Positions 18,067 to 26,052 are shown, counted from the stretch's first letter. The stretch is DNA of 33,479 nt from Pseudomonadota bacterium (GCA_020161725.1 JAIUOG010000014.1:1-33479); one strand, 5' to 3'. The notes: a model not told the origin generated them from the letters alone. Numbers and translations: made by a program.

Positions 18067-18495
18067 ATGGGACTTATGAATTTTATAAAATCGGCAGGCG
18101 ATAAAATATTTGGTAAAGCTCATGCCTCAGAGTCCGACTCATTAAAAGATCATATTAAAAATTTAGGTAGCGAGAATGTCGCTATTGATTTTAAAGACGG
18201 TATTGTTAATGCCTCCGGTAAAGCAAACTCACAGGAAGAAAAAGAAAAGATCCTTCTAGCCCTAGGCAATGTTGAGGGGGTTGAAAAAGTAGAAGACCAT
18301 ATTGAAGTATCAGCCGCCAATGGTAGCTCTCATTTTTATACAGTGAAAAAAGGAGATAACCTCTCTAAAATTGCGAAAGAGTTTTATCATGATGCGAACA
18401 AATGGAAGATTGTTTTCGAAGCGAATAAGCCTATGCTTAGTGATCCTGATAAAATTTACCCAGGCCAGGTTTTAAGAATTCCTGAACAAAAATAA
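18067..18495 (+). CDS. kbp: BON and LysM domain protein (Kbp/YgaU-like)
   Basis: 142 residues with no signal peptide. Starts MGLMNFIKSAGDKIFG, as in E. coli Kbp, the cytoplasmic potassium-binding protein. A BON domain spans ~27-86 (LKDHIKNLGSENVAIDFKDG ... VEGVEKVEDHIEV) and a C-terminal LysM domain ~92-140 (FYTVKKGDNLSKIAKEFYHD ... IYPGQVLRIPE). In E. coli the two domains close around K+ and the gene responds to osmotic and envelope stress. It has a strong AAGGAG site. Monocistronic, with a hairpin between it and the convergent TauD-like gene. Confidence 0.88.
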   Translation: MGLMNFIKSAGDKIFGKAHASESDSLKDHIKNLGSENVAIDFKDGIVNASGKANSQEEKEKILLALGNVEGVEKVEDHIEVSAANGSSHFYTVKKGDNLSKIAKEFYHDANKWKIVFEANKPMLSDPDKIYPGQVLRIPEQK

Positions 18496-18504
18496 AATGA
18501 TAAA

Positions 18505-18527
18505 AACCCGGTTTATAAAACCGGGTT
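18505..18527 (-). terminator. Shared rho-independent terminator
   Basis: A perfect 10-bp stem AACCCGGTTT / AAACCGGGTT with a 3-nt loop lies between convergent genes. The T-run follows the stem on the minus strand, so it best serves the TauD-like gene and less well the BON-LysM gene. Confidence 0.75.
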
Positions 18528-18532
18528 CCTCA

Positions 18533-19840
18533 TTATATCTTCTCAACTTCCTTTTTAAGCGTTTTTTCTTGCGCTATATCCAGTTCACCCTTAGCAAAAT
18601 AATAACCAATACTTTCACCTTTTCTATTAGAACAATCAATCATTCCAGGCTCAGTATAGGAATAATGCATATTTAAAGGATTCGCTATCATCGCTCTTAT
18701 CGTTCTATCACCCGCTCCAGGCATACCTGCATGCATCACTTTTCGATTATCAACCAATAAAATATCACCCTTTTGCCAGAGACAGGATGAATAGTATTTA
18801 TGAATTAATTTAGCTAATTTTTTAACCTCATTTTCATCAAAAATAGAACCCACTTTTGTTTGATTAAACGAAGGCAAATTATCCTTTTTAGCTGATGCTT
18901 TTTTAGCTGCGATTTTATTTAAGAAAATTTTCAAGGAATCCTTGGGTGAATAAGAAAAGGAAGCAATAGCCACATAAATTTTTTCTAAAACTTTAAAAAC
19001 AGGCTCAGGCATCCTCCAAATAAAACGATGCCAAAACCATCGATTACCCACATAATCTTTGGTAAAGCATTTGCGAAGCTCGGGGTTTAAAGTAGCGATT
19101 TCAAATAAATTAATTTGCATCGATTTTTTCTTAGTTATGGGATGCTCAAATACTGAAGGCTTATACATTAAGACAAATCGGTCTTCACCCTGCCCCACTA
19201 TCGGCAAATCAAAGTGACGGCATATTTTTTCAGCCCTATCTAAAGAAAGGTTATACCGTTCTGCTACTTCCGATAACAACCATTTGGAGACATAAAAGGA
19301 ATGTTTTTCTACCTTATCTTTTAATCCCTCATCTAATTCTTCATAAATTTTTTCCATATTCACTAAGCCAGTCTCTCCACCATACAGTGAAGGCTTAAGG
19401 CAGCAAAAAGAGATAAAAGAAGGCACATCAGCAGAGTAGTAATTTTCACTATGAAAGCCGCCTAAATAGAGGGTTCCGCCCGTTTTATATACTGCATTGG
19501 TATGAAGAACGTATTTTAAATCACCAACGGGAATTCGTCCTTCTTCAGACATAAATGCCTCTGAAATGCCTTGCATACCCTCAATAGACAAAACTGTTTT
19601 TTCAAAATCAAGCTCCGAGTGAATATCAAATCCTCTTAATAAAATAGCGCCAAATTTAGCGATATCCTGATTAATTTGCTTTGAATGTTCTTTTAGAAAG
19701 GCATGCAGAAAAGCAAGATCTTTAGATTCTTTTGCTTCAATAACTAGAGGCATTTCCTGCTCAGAAGTGAGCATTTGCCTTTCATTTTCAAATAGAAAAC
19801 GAGTCGTTACATCAGGATATTCATAATCAATCATGCGCAT
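18533..19840 (-). CDS. TauD/TfdA-family Fe(II)/2-oxoglutarate-dependent oxygenase (SyrP-like)
   Basis: 435 residues. A double-stranded beta-helix oxygenase of the TauD/TfdA clan. Visible: FGAILLRGFDI near the start, iron ligands in GGFHSENYYS (H130, E132, i.e. HxE) and distal H370 in NRKVMHAG, and the 2-oxoglutarate-binding R382 in DRTIRAMIANP. The HxE variant of HxD/E, the KPSLYGGETGLV segment and the GDILLVDNRKVMHAG stretch resemble SyrP-type beta-hydroxylases. The substrate is unknown; there are no biosynthetic neighbours. There is a middle insertion of ~100 residues. The start is ATG 19840 or the ATG two codons later at 19834, which is better spaced from AGAGA. Confidence 0.8.
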   Translation of the reverse strand: MRMIDYEYPDVTTRFLFENERQMLTSEQEMPLVIEAKESKDLAFLHAFLKEHSKQINQDIAKFGAILLRGFDIHSELDFEKTVLSIEGMQGISEAFMSEEGRIPVGDLKYVLHTNAVYKTGGTLYLGGFHSENYYSADVPSFISFCCLKPSLYGGETGLVNMEKIYEELDEGLKDKVEKHSFYVSKWLLSEVAERYNLSLDRAEKICRHFDLPIVGQGEDRFVLMYKPSVFEHPITKKKSMQINLFEIATLNPELRKCFTKDYVGNRWFWHRFIWRMPEPVFKVLEKIYVAIASFSYSPKDSLKIFLNKIAAKKASAKKDNLPSFNQTKVGSIFDENEVKKLAKLIHKYYSSCLWQKGDILLVDNRKVMHAGMPGAGDRTIRAMIANPLNMHYSYTEPGMIDCSNRKGESIGYYFAKGELDIAQEKTLKKEVEKI

Positions 19841-19958
19841 TCTCTTTATTTTATTTAGTTAAAAATAAAGCATTTATCATGCCCTTTTGATATAAAGAGA
19901 AGCGCTGTAGTTGGAGTTATAAATGCTAACAAGCAATTTTTATATAACAGCTTAGAAA

Positions 19959-20948
19959 TCAACAAACGTAACTTTGGCGACTATATTCTTTTTGAGAATC
20001 ATTAACTACTGGATTTAATTGTTCTAAATAGTCGTTATATTTACCCCACATAAAGGCTTTACGACGAGTTAGTGAACCGCCAAGATTTATATGACAAACA
20101 AATTCTTTTTCCAGTGTTTCTAACAGCTGGAGAGGGTCATTAATTTCCTTCTTATCAATACGATTTATGATACGAGAAATCATTTCAACATGATGGCGAT
20201 TTGCATGACCATGAAATAATCGAACCACCCCAGAATACCAAGCATCACCCTTGGTATAATCACTTAAGAATGCTTTAAAGTAATGAAGCAATTTTTCTTT
20301 TCCAGTCAGATTAGTTTCCTTATTGAATATGGCCTCATAAGCGCTACGTGTCTTTCCATTCAACTGCCTATTTATAGATTGGTAGATTGATTTTTTTAAT
20401 AAATCAGGTGTAAAACCAATATAACGTTCTGATTCAGAGGGTAAGTGAAACTCCCATTTTCCCCTCCTATTTAGATGAGGATTTTCTATTATAGGAATAC
20501 CAAGCTGTTTTTCTATGAATCTCGACAAAATATCTGCATTCATTGAGGAATCGCATTCAAGTGTACAAAATAGCTTGCCATAATCACTAATTAGAGACGT
20601 AAACTCCGTGTTATTTAAACAGTCAATAAGCAACAGAGGTGTTTCTTCTTTTGCTAATACTTTTCGCTTCAGTAGAAAAGTTAAACAAAGGGAGGCAAAG
20701 GCTTTAAGCTTTATAAATTCAGTAACACAAGACTTTGCACCTACTATGAATGCTAAGATTTCTTTAAATGTTTCTTTTTCTTTATTTGTAAGGTCTTTAT
20801 TAGTCACTTGCATTAAATGGTTAGTGATTATTTCTAACTTCACCACGCTATTGTTTTCTTGATGATAACTAATTCCTACTATATAGGATTTAATTATTTT
20901 ATCTTTCTCTTCAGTACTAATAAGAGCTAATGTCGCTCCGCTATACAA
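19959..20948 (-). CDS. Hypothetical protein with C-terminal DYTKG/GHANRHH module; possible 3' part of a split effector gene
   Basis: 329 residues, predicted mostly helical, no signal or membrane segment. The C-terminal ~115 residues (about 193-309) form a module seen again at 25144-25524: DYTKG (230-234), AWYSG (236-240), GHANRHH (247-253), LLETLEKE (275-282), LGGSLT (289-294), KAFMW (297-301). I recall similar C-termini (possibly the domain named DUF5617) in Legionella effectors, not verified. The only start near the open end of the frame is TTG 20948, inside the upstream gene with no ribosome-binding site. Codon 36/37 GTG is an alternative. The N-terminal half continues the helical pattern of the upstream protein, so the two may once have been one gene split by a frameshift. 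Function unknown. Confidence 0.6.
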   Translation of the reverse strand: MYSGATLALISTEEKDKIIKSYIVGISYHQENNSVVKLEIITNHLMQVTNKDLTNKEKETFKEILAFIVGAKSCVTEFIKLKAFASLCLTFLLKRKVLAKEETPLLLIDCLNNTEFTSLISDYGKLFCTLECDSSMNADILSRFIEKQLGIPIIENPHLNRRGKWEFHLPSESERYIGFTPDLLKKSIYQSINRQLNGKTRSAYEAIFNKETNLTGKEKLLHYFKAFLSDYTKGDAWYSGVVRLFHGHANRHHVEMISRIINRIDKKEINDPLQLLETLEKEFVCHINLGGSLTRRKAFMWGKYNDYLEQLNPVVNDSQKEYSRQSYVC

Positions 20949-23101
20949 GGATTATATTTTTCAAAAAGAACCTCTGAAGGAGCAAAAGCGAGAATACTAG
21001 CTGCTTGGGTTGCCGACAGATGAGGAAGTAATTTGACAATAAAATAACGTTGATAACGTCTATTTCGTGAATCTGTAATTCGATTTTGGTACTTTTCAAT
21101 AAAGGATTTGATTAATTGTTCATAGCTCCCTGCGTTTAATCCCTTTAATAAAATATCCATTGCCTTAAAATTATCATGTTTAAAAGTATCATATTGATGT
21201 TTGGCCAAAATAGCGTAAGCAATTGTCGCTGGTATTCGGCCTGAAAATTTTTGTGCTAACCAATATACATTTTTAGACTCTTCCGCATAGTAATTAAAAA
21301 TTTCGCTAATCAATGCATCTGTGCATAAATCAATAGATAGCTTATCAATTACATTTTTTAAGAAACGCCTATTTATAGCATTTTTTTCTTGTGTTAATAA
21401 TTCGCTCACTTTAATCACTAACTCCGAGGGTTCCATCCTGCTCACTAAAGCATTAAAACCAATCTTAAAATGGTAAGAATGTAAATCTCTGAACTGATAA
21501 AATTTTTCAAAAAAATTAGCTATATCATCAGATGACAAAATAGGTGCTACTCTCATTGTAAAATGAGTAAGGCTATCTTTTGTCGTAAAAACAGATTGAT
21601 TAAAAATCCTAGATAATTCCGCTTTTTCATGGTTTTCAAAACTAAGAGGAATATATTGAAGTAAATATAAAATCCTGTCATTAGGCCTAGATTTTCTTAA
21701 TTCATTTAGTAATAACTCTTTAAATTTTTGTAGTTGCTGAACAGTCATTTTCGAAGATAACTTTGGCAATAAGCTTGTAGCAACATTTATATGATTTGAA
21801 TTGACATTCTTTAGGATGTCTAAGGCTTGATCTATTCTTTGTTCTACATTTTCACAGTCAACAGTACGCTTACAAATGTTATCCCAGCCAGGGTTATTAG
21901 CATCTAAAAAAGTACATTCCAGACATTCATCTATTAATTGCAGATTAGATATATAAGGAGCCAAATCATTCATTGCCCTTATTAAATCGGTTTTTGAAGC
22001 ATTTGGTTTTTTGAATTCATCCAAACACAACCGCATTACAGAATTAGCATCCTTGTCAGATAAATATTGAAAAAATACATTGAGGTCTCGAATATTTTGC
22101 TCAAGATTATGAGTATTATTTTGTAGAATAACCAATATCCAATCAAAATTAGATAAAAAATTACAGCAATGATATAAAACAGAAAGGCTTTTTTGATCTA
22201 TTTTTTTATTCTTTTTTATTTTATTAAGAGCTTCTTCAATAATTTGCTGGCGCCAATCGGGAAAAAGTCTTATAACCTTTTCTAGACTTTTCCTAAAATG
22301 CCAATATTTCTTTGTAAAAAATAAAGCTTCAGCAAGTTTTTTTAATTGAATTGGGGAAAAATAATCCCCTAGATAATCAATCGCTGAGTCTACTTTTTTA
22401 GGTTCTGTAGATCTTATTAATAAACGATAAAGTTCTTCAATCATTTTCTGTGCTATTTTTAGCGGAAGCCTATCAATTAAAGATTTAATCAATACGATAT
22501 CTAAATTTTCAGCGTCAAATAATTTTTTTAAGCCTTTTGTAATCATAGAATAAGGGAGGCGGCTTATTTTATCTTCCTCGTCAACCATTAATACTTCATT
22601 TCCTGAGAAATGAGAACTTACCCCCATGAGTTGTTTAGTACTCAAAAGAGGGAGTATATTTAAAATATATTCTTTAGCATTTAAAAGAAGGGATAAATCT
22701 GAAGAATATTCCTTTATTAGGACAAGAGGCGCATATTCAACTAAATTGCCGTAATTACAAGAAAGCTTTAATTGCCTCATTACAAGATATTCTAGGCGAA
22801 GATATTTATCTTCAAAAGATAAACCGGCCTTACCCGCTAGAATATTACCATCGATTTGTATAGCTCCTTTTAGAACTCTCTCTTCTGTTAATAGCGCTAT
22901 TTCAGGTTTAGCTATCCATTTACGTAGATGACGACGCTGTGCTTGCAAAGCAAGCTTATCTTTACGTGAAAAAAGTTCTTGTAGTGCTAACTTAGCTTGC
23001 CTTTCATCATGAGCCTTAATTATTTTTTCTAATCCATCTACATCGGTATGAGAAAAAACTAGTTCTTGGAAAACATTAGGATAATCGCTGAAAAAAGTCA
23101 C
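20927..23101 (-). CDS. Large alpha-solenoid protein, candidate effector
   Basis: About 724 residues from GTG 23101, chosen because GAGG lies ~12 nt upstream and no ATG is near; a TTG six codons earlier (23119) is also possible. I recognise no catalytic motif. The whole chain is a run of amphipathic helix pairs with recurring L-P-x-L-S-x-x-Q / L-A-P-x-I-S segments (LPLLSTKQLMG, LAPYISNLQL, LLPKLSSKMTVQQL, LLPHLSATQAAS) about 50-100 residues apart, the look of a HEAT/TPR-like solenoid. The N-terminal 90 residues are charged. Such helical scaffolds are common among Legionella translocated proteins. It ends inside the next gene (22-bp overlap, other frame). Confidence 0.6.
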   Translation of the reverse strand: MTFFSDYPNVFQELVFSHTDVDGLEKIIKAHDERQAKLALQELFSRKDKLALQAQRRHLRKWIAKPEIALLTEERVLKGAIQIDGNILAGKAGLSFEDKYLRLEYLVMRQLKLSCNYGNLVEYAPLVLIKEYSSDLSLLLNAKEYILNILPLLSTKQLMGVSSHFSGNEVLMVDEEDKISRLPYSMITKGLKKLFDAENLDIVLIKSLIDRLPLKIAQKMIEELYRLLIRSTEPKKVDSAIDYLGDYFSPIQLKKLAEALFFTKKYWHFRKSLEKVIRLFPDWRQQIIEEALNKIKKNKKIDQKSLSVLYHCCNFLSNFDWILVILQNNTHNLEQNIRDLNVFFQYLSDKDANSVMRLCLDEFKKPNASKTDLIRAMNDLAPYISNLQLIDECLECTFLDANNPGWDNICKRTVDCENVEQRIDQALDILKNVNSNHINVATSLLPKLSSKMTVQQLQKFKELLLNELRKSRPNDRILYLLQYIPLSFENHEKAELSRIFNQSVFTTKDSLTHFTMRVAPILSSDDIANFFEKFYQFRDLHSYHFKIGFNALVSRMEPSELVIKVSELLTQEKNAINRRFLKNVIDKLSIDLCTDALISEIFNYYAEESKNVYWLAQKFSGRIPATIAYAILAKHQYDTFKHDNFKAMDILLKGLNAGSYEQLIKSFIEKYQNRITDSRNRRYQRYFIVKLLPHLSATQAASILAFAPSEVLFEKYNPCIAERH

Positions 23102-23161
23102 AATAAATTCAATCCTCAAAAGACAAGCATGTATTAAAATTAATCATAAACAAAGGATTAG

Positions 23162-23287
23162 TTAAAACTCATTTTTTTGAGGAATAAATTTATCCCGAGC
23201 TTCATTACCCACTTTTAATCCTTTGTATATATTGGTTATATACTCAAGCAACCTCAAAATACGAATATTAAATGCCTGGATGGGGAT
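23162..23287 (-). pseudogene. Short coding-like remnant in the 596-bp gap
   Basis: The gap 23120-23715 holds no intact gene. On the minus strand, 41 codons are open from after a TGA (23290-23288) to a TAA (23164-23162) and read like protein (RLLEYITNIYKGLKVGNEA, then RDKFIPQKNEF). There is no ATG; TTG at 23257 or GTG at 23206 (AAGGA 6 nt upstream) could start it. Another short coding-like stretch on the same strand begins ATG near 23507 (MSLFEEGLFEKTLENKGL) and stops. These could be decayed gene pieces or leader peptides. Confidence 0.25.
23225..23243. repeat. Inverted repeat GTATATA-N5-TATATAC
   Basis: A 7-bp-arm inverted repeat with a TTGGT spacer in the AT-rich gap upstream of the solenoid gene. 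Could be an operator; AT-richness makes chance plausible. Confidence 0.3.
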
Positions 23288-23349
23288 TCAAAGAGCCGTT
23301 CCCCCTGTTCTGAGCTATGCGAAGAATCTTCTATATAGAAGGCTCAAAC

Positions 23350-23371
23350 TCCTTTCAAAATCCTTTCAAAA
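23350..23371. repeat. Tandem duplication, 11 bp x 2
   Basis: TCCTTTCAAAA occurs twice head to tail, with a partial third copy (TCCTTCAA) following, in the gene-free gap. Confidence 0.6.
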
Positions 23372-23715
23372 TCCTTCAATGCGCATTCAATAAGAGCCCT
23401 CAAAAAGCATTCGTTTTTTTCAGGATGACCGAGAGAAAGGTTGTTATTTTTATCAGAGCCCCTTATTTTCCAATGTTTTTTCAAATAAACCTTCTTCAAA
23501 TAGACTCATAATTATTAATTTTCAATAAAAGAAAAATAATAATACACAAACACCAAAATAATTACAAAAAAATATTTATTAGGGAAGTAAACTAAGAAGT
23601 AAGAAGCTTTTATTTGCACATGCAGCAATTCGCCCTTAGAACCTTTGTTAAAATCCCCTAGAGTTATTAATTCTTTCCATACCCTAGACTGGCTGTTGAA
23701 TGCTAGCGATGAAAG

Positions 23716-25035
23716 TCATGATACTTTAGGTGAGGCATGGCTAATCCTAGCTTTAGCTTCTTTAAAAATCTTGTCAACTGCATGATGGGAATCTGTTTTA
23801 AAACCTAAAAAGCCTAATACGAAGGTCATTTTACCTTGCGCTTTATCAATAATTGTCATCTCAGGTGAAGCTAAAAAATTTGTTTTTATTTTTTCAAATT
23901 CTTCCTCTGTCTTAGCTCCCTCCAACGAATCTTTAAGTTGATTAAGAATCGCTCTTTTGAGGGCATCTCCTTTAAGCTTTTGATATTCTTGCTTATAAGA
24001 GTTTTGTTGAAAATCATCTACACTTAGATCATGAAATTTATGCTTCCTATTTTCTGTGCTACCCGCTTGATACTCACTAACACTTTTTTCTGCATTCTTA
24101 TTATGCATGTCGTTAACAAAGCTAGGGGGCAATAAAAGACCATTATTTTTATATAAATGAAGTAATGCCTTAGAATTATCTGATAAAGCCCTGCCAGGAT
24201 TAGCTTTATACCAATCTCTTAAAGCCGCTCGCCAATTAGATTTAGTATTATTTTCTTTGGGGCATTCATCATTATAAACATATAGCCATTGATCTCTACC
24301 TGAAACATAAATACCTTTATCATTTAAATTATTAGCTTCTTCTTTATAATCAAACAACCCCATATCAAGATCGATTAATCGCATTCCATTATCAGAAATA
24401 CAGATATTTTGGGGACTATTATGATAAGGCGTCATAGCTAAATCAGGATGAGAATAACCAAGTTCATTTAAATGTTTAAGTGCTAAAATAAATTCATCCA
24501 GCATCGATTTAAAATTAGTATCTAAAAATTTTCTAGAATTTACAGGAGTCACTTTTGGCATATTAAAAAATACATCACCCTTAACATGCCATAACCCTAA
24601 AATAAAATATTGCTCAATATTATGCTCTTTAAGAAAAAACTTTTGTTTTAAAATCTTTAGGTTTTTTTGTATGTCCCTATTTTCATCACGCTTAACCGTT
24701 CTTTTCATCACTTTAAAAACTTTATCTTCACTTTTTTGAAATACCTTACCATAAACACCGGAGCCTAACTCTAAAGAAAGATCGCGCTTCTTTTCACCTT
24801 TATGGCTATTCCACATATGAACAAAATCAATAGGTTTCTTTGTATTTTCATCATAGGCAACAGCATAAACTCCCCTTTGATGACGAAAAATTCTAAATGG
24901 CTGGGTTGTCTCACCTAAATAATTTTTACTAATATCCTCCCCTGAAATAATTTCCTCTAAGGTATATTCAGGCTTCTTTTCATTAATTTTTTCATATTTC
25001 CGTTTCATTTTTGCTCTAGCTAATAGTATTGCCAT
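23716..25035 (-). CDS. Eukaryotic-like protein kinase, candidate Dot/Icm effector
   Basis: 439 residues. The kinase core runs from ~88 to ~300: glycine loop LGSGVYGKVF (91-96 GSGVYG), ATP-binding Lys in KVFKVMK (K108), catalytic loop H196-P197-D198-L-A then PQNICI (N210), and metal-binding ID222-L-D224 replacing DFG. The catalytic loop has seven extra residues (MTPYHNS) between the Asp and the PQN that is normally HRDLKPxN. The N-terminal ~85 residues (FRIFRHQRGVYAVAYDE) precede the kinase; the C-terminal ~130 are helical and charged. It resembles the LegK class in kind, but I cannot pair it with a named member. A TATAAT box lies only 7 nt before the ATG and there is no Shine-Dalgarno. Confidence 0.75.
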   Translation of the reverse strand: MAILLARAKMKRKYEKINEKKPEYTLEEIISGEDISKNYLGETTQPFRIFRHQRGVYAVAYDENTKKPIDFVHMWNSHKGEKKRDLSLELGSGVYGKVFQKSEDKVFKVMKRTVKRDENRDIQKNLKILKQKFFLKEHNIEQYFILGLWHVKGDVFFNMPKVTPVNSRKFLDTNFKSMLDEFILALKHLNELGYSHPDLAMTPYHNSPQNICISDNGMRLIDLDMGLFDYKEEANNLNDKGIYVSGRDQWLYVYNDECPKENNTKSNWRAALRDWYKANPGRALSDNSKALLHLYKNNGLLLPPSFVNDMHNKNAEKSVSEYQAGSTENRKHKFHDLSVDDFQQNSYKQEYQKLKGDALKRAILNQLKDSLEGAKTEEEFEKIKTNFLASPEMTIIDKAQGKMTFVLGFLGFKTDSHHAVDKIFKEAKARISHASPKVS

Positions 25036-25042
25036 TAATAAA

Positions 25043-25048
25043 ATTATA
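25043..25048 (-). promoter_or_regulatory. TATAAT 7 nt from the kinase start codon
   Basis: A perfect -10 box on the minus strand ends 7 nt before the kinase ATG, so transcription would start at or next to the ATG and give a leaderless mRNA. Upstream is a T9 tract and no clear -35. Confidence 0.45.
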
Positions 25049-25143
25049 GAGCAAAAAAAAACATAAGAAGTTCATATTTATAGAAAAGAAATAGACATAC
25101 ATGCCAATTTATTTAGTTAATAAAGAGTTAAAAAATTAGCTAT

Positions 25144-25524
25144 TTATACTGAAAGAGCATGAGTCATTGATTGCGTTTGCATATCATTTAATTCTAATTC
25201 TTTCTCCATATATTGATGGTATTTATCCCACATGAAAGCTTTGCAGTGAGTTAAAGAGCCGCCTAAATGTATTCTAGAGATTTCTTTTTCAAGAGTTTCC
25301 AATAAAGCCAAGAGATCTTTAATTTCAACACCAATTCGCCCTACGATATCAGCGACGTCCTTGGTATGATGTCGATTTGCATGCCCATGGAAAAAACGGG
25401 ATGCGCCTGAATACCAAGCATTCCCCTTAGTATAATCATTCAAAATAGCCTTAAAGGCATAAAGAAGTTTTTCTTTTGCTTTTAGATTGTACCTTATAGC
25501 GGCACCGTTAAATTGACGCTGCCA
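25144..25524 (-). pseudogene. Decayed second copy of the DYTKG/GHANRHH module
   Basis: The reading frame is open for 127 codons after a TAG (25527-25525) and has no ATG start; a TTG at 25443 lies inside the homology. It aligns along its whole length with residues ~193-309 of the protein at 19959-20948: RQFNG, AKEKLLYAFKAILNDYTKG, NAWYSGASRFFHGHANRHH, LLALLETLEKE, HLGGSLTHCKAFMW. About 12 residues are missing between RQFNG and KEKLL. It is in the same frame as the 154-codon ORF upstream, separated only by TAG GCC TAG. Either a broken 3' fragment of an effector gene, or the C-terminus of a gene with two amber codons. Confidence 0.65.
25507..25523. repeat. 17-bp direct repeat, copy 1
   Basis: GTTAAATTGACGCTGCC, identical to 26053-26069 and exactly 546 bp (182 codons) from it. 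On the minus strand it encodes the RQFN of the module in the same frame in both copies, so recombination between the copies would remove the ORF between them and rejoin the module frame. Confidence 0.85.
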
Positions 25525-25530
25525 CTAGGC

Positions 25531-25995
25531 CTAATTAGTCGGTTTCGATGGTGAAGATTTCAATTTGTCTTCGTCGTTATTAGCTACAGGTGTTGGGACT
25601 GATTTATTAAAAAAACCGTTTAAATTAGCGCTACTAATCTCAGAAGTATTCTTCAATCCCAACGCGTGTAATAATCCTTTATTTACGAGAAGCTCCAATT
25701 TATCCTTAAGCATTTTTCGAAAGTCAGAATAGTCTTCAGACGATTTAAACAAAGAACCCACAATACCCAATTTCTCTTGCCTTGCACCTATGTCAAGATC
25801 AACACCGTTTGCAGCTGTAGAATCTCTAGCACATTTATCTGGATTCTCTCCGCTACTGTTAAATACATAGGAATTAAATTCGTCCACGACCTCTTCCAGA
25901 GTTTTCCCTTGGTTTTTTGCGGTTTCCTCAATATTGATTATGATCTGTACTATTATCCGTTTTTTTTCAACTGCATTATCTGGATCTGTTAACAT
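25531..25995 (-). CDS. Hypothetical protein lying between 17-bp direct repeats
   Basis: 154 residues from ATG 25995, which has GGAGAG 7 nt upstream; an in-frame ATG at 26025 lacks a site. No domain recognised. The N-terminal half is a helix-rich segment (EKKRIIVQIIINIEETAKNQ then GKTLEEVVDEF), the middle has a soluble stretch with LFKSSEDYSDFRKMLKDKLE, and the C-terminus is polar, Ser/Pro/Lys-rich (SSPSKPTN). No signal peptide. It stops at TAG, and two codons later a second in-frame TAG precedes the module remnant. It could be an inserted gene, or the N-terminal part of a protein whose link to the module was lost. Confidence 0.55.
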   Translation of the reverse strand: MLTDPDNAVEKKRIIVQIIINIEETAKNQGKTLEEVVDEFNSYVFNSSGENPDKCARDSTAANGVDLDIGARQEKLGIVGSLFKSSEDYSDFRKMLKDKLELLVNKGLLHALGLKNTSEISSANLNGFFNKSVPTPVANNDEDKLKSSPSKPTN

Positions 25996-26052
25996 TGTAG
26001 CTCTCCGTTTTTGTGATTTACACACACCGATACAATCAAATACCTATTTGTA

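Noticed and set aside
23317-23511. 64-codon plus-strand ORF in the gene-free gap
   Set aside because: Its start is created by tandem-repeat-rich AT sequence, it has no ribosome-binding site and no recognisable pattern.
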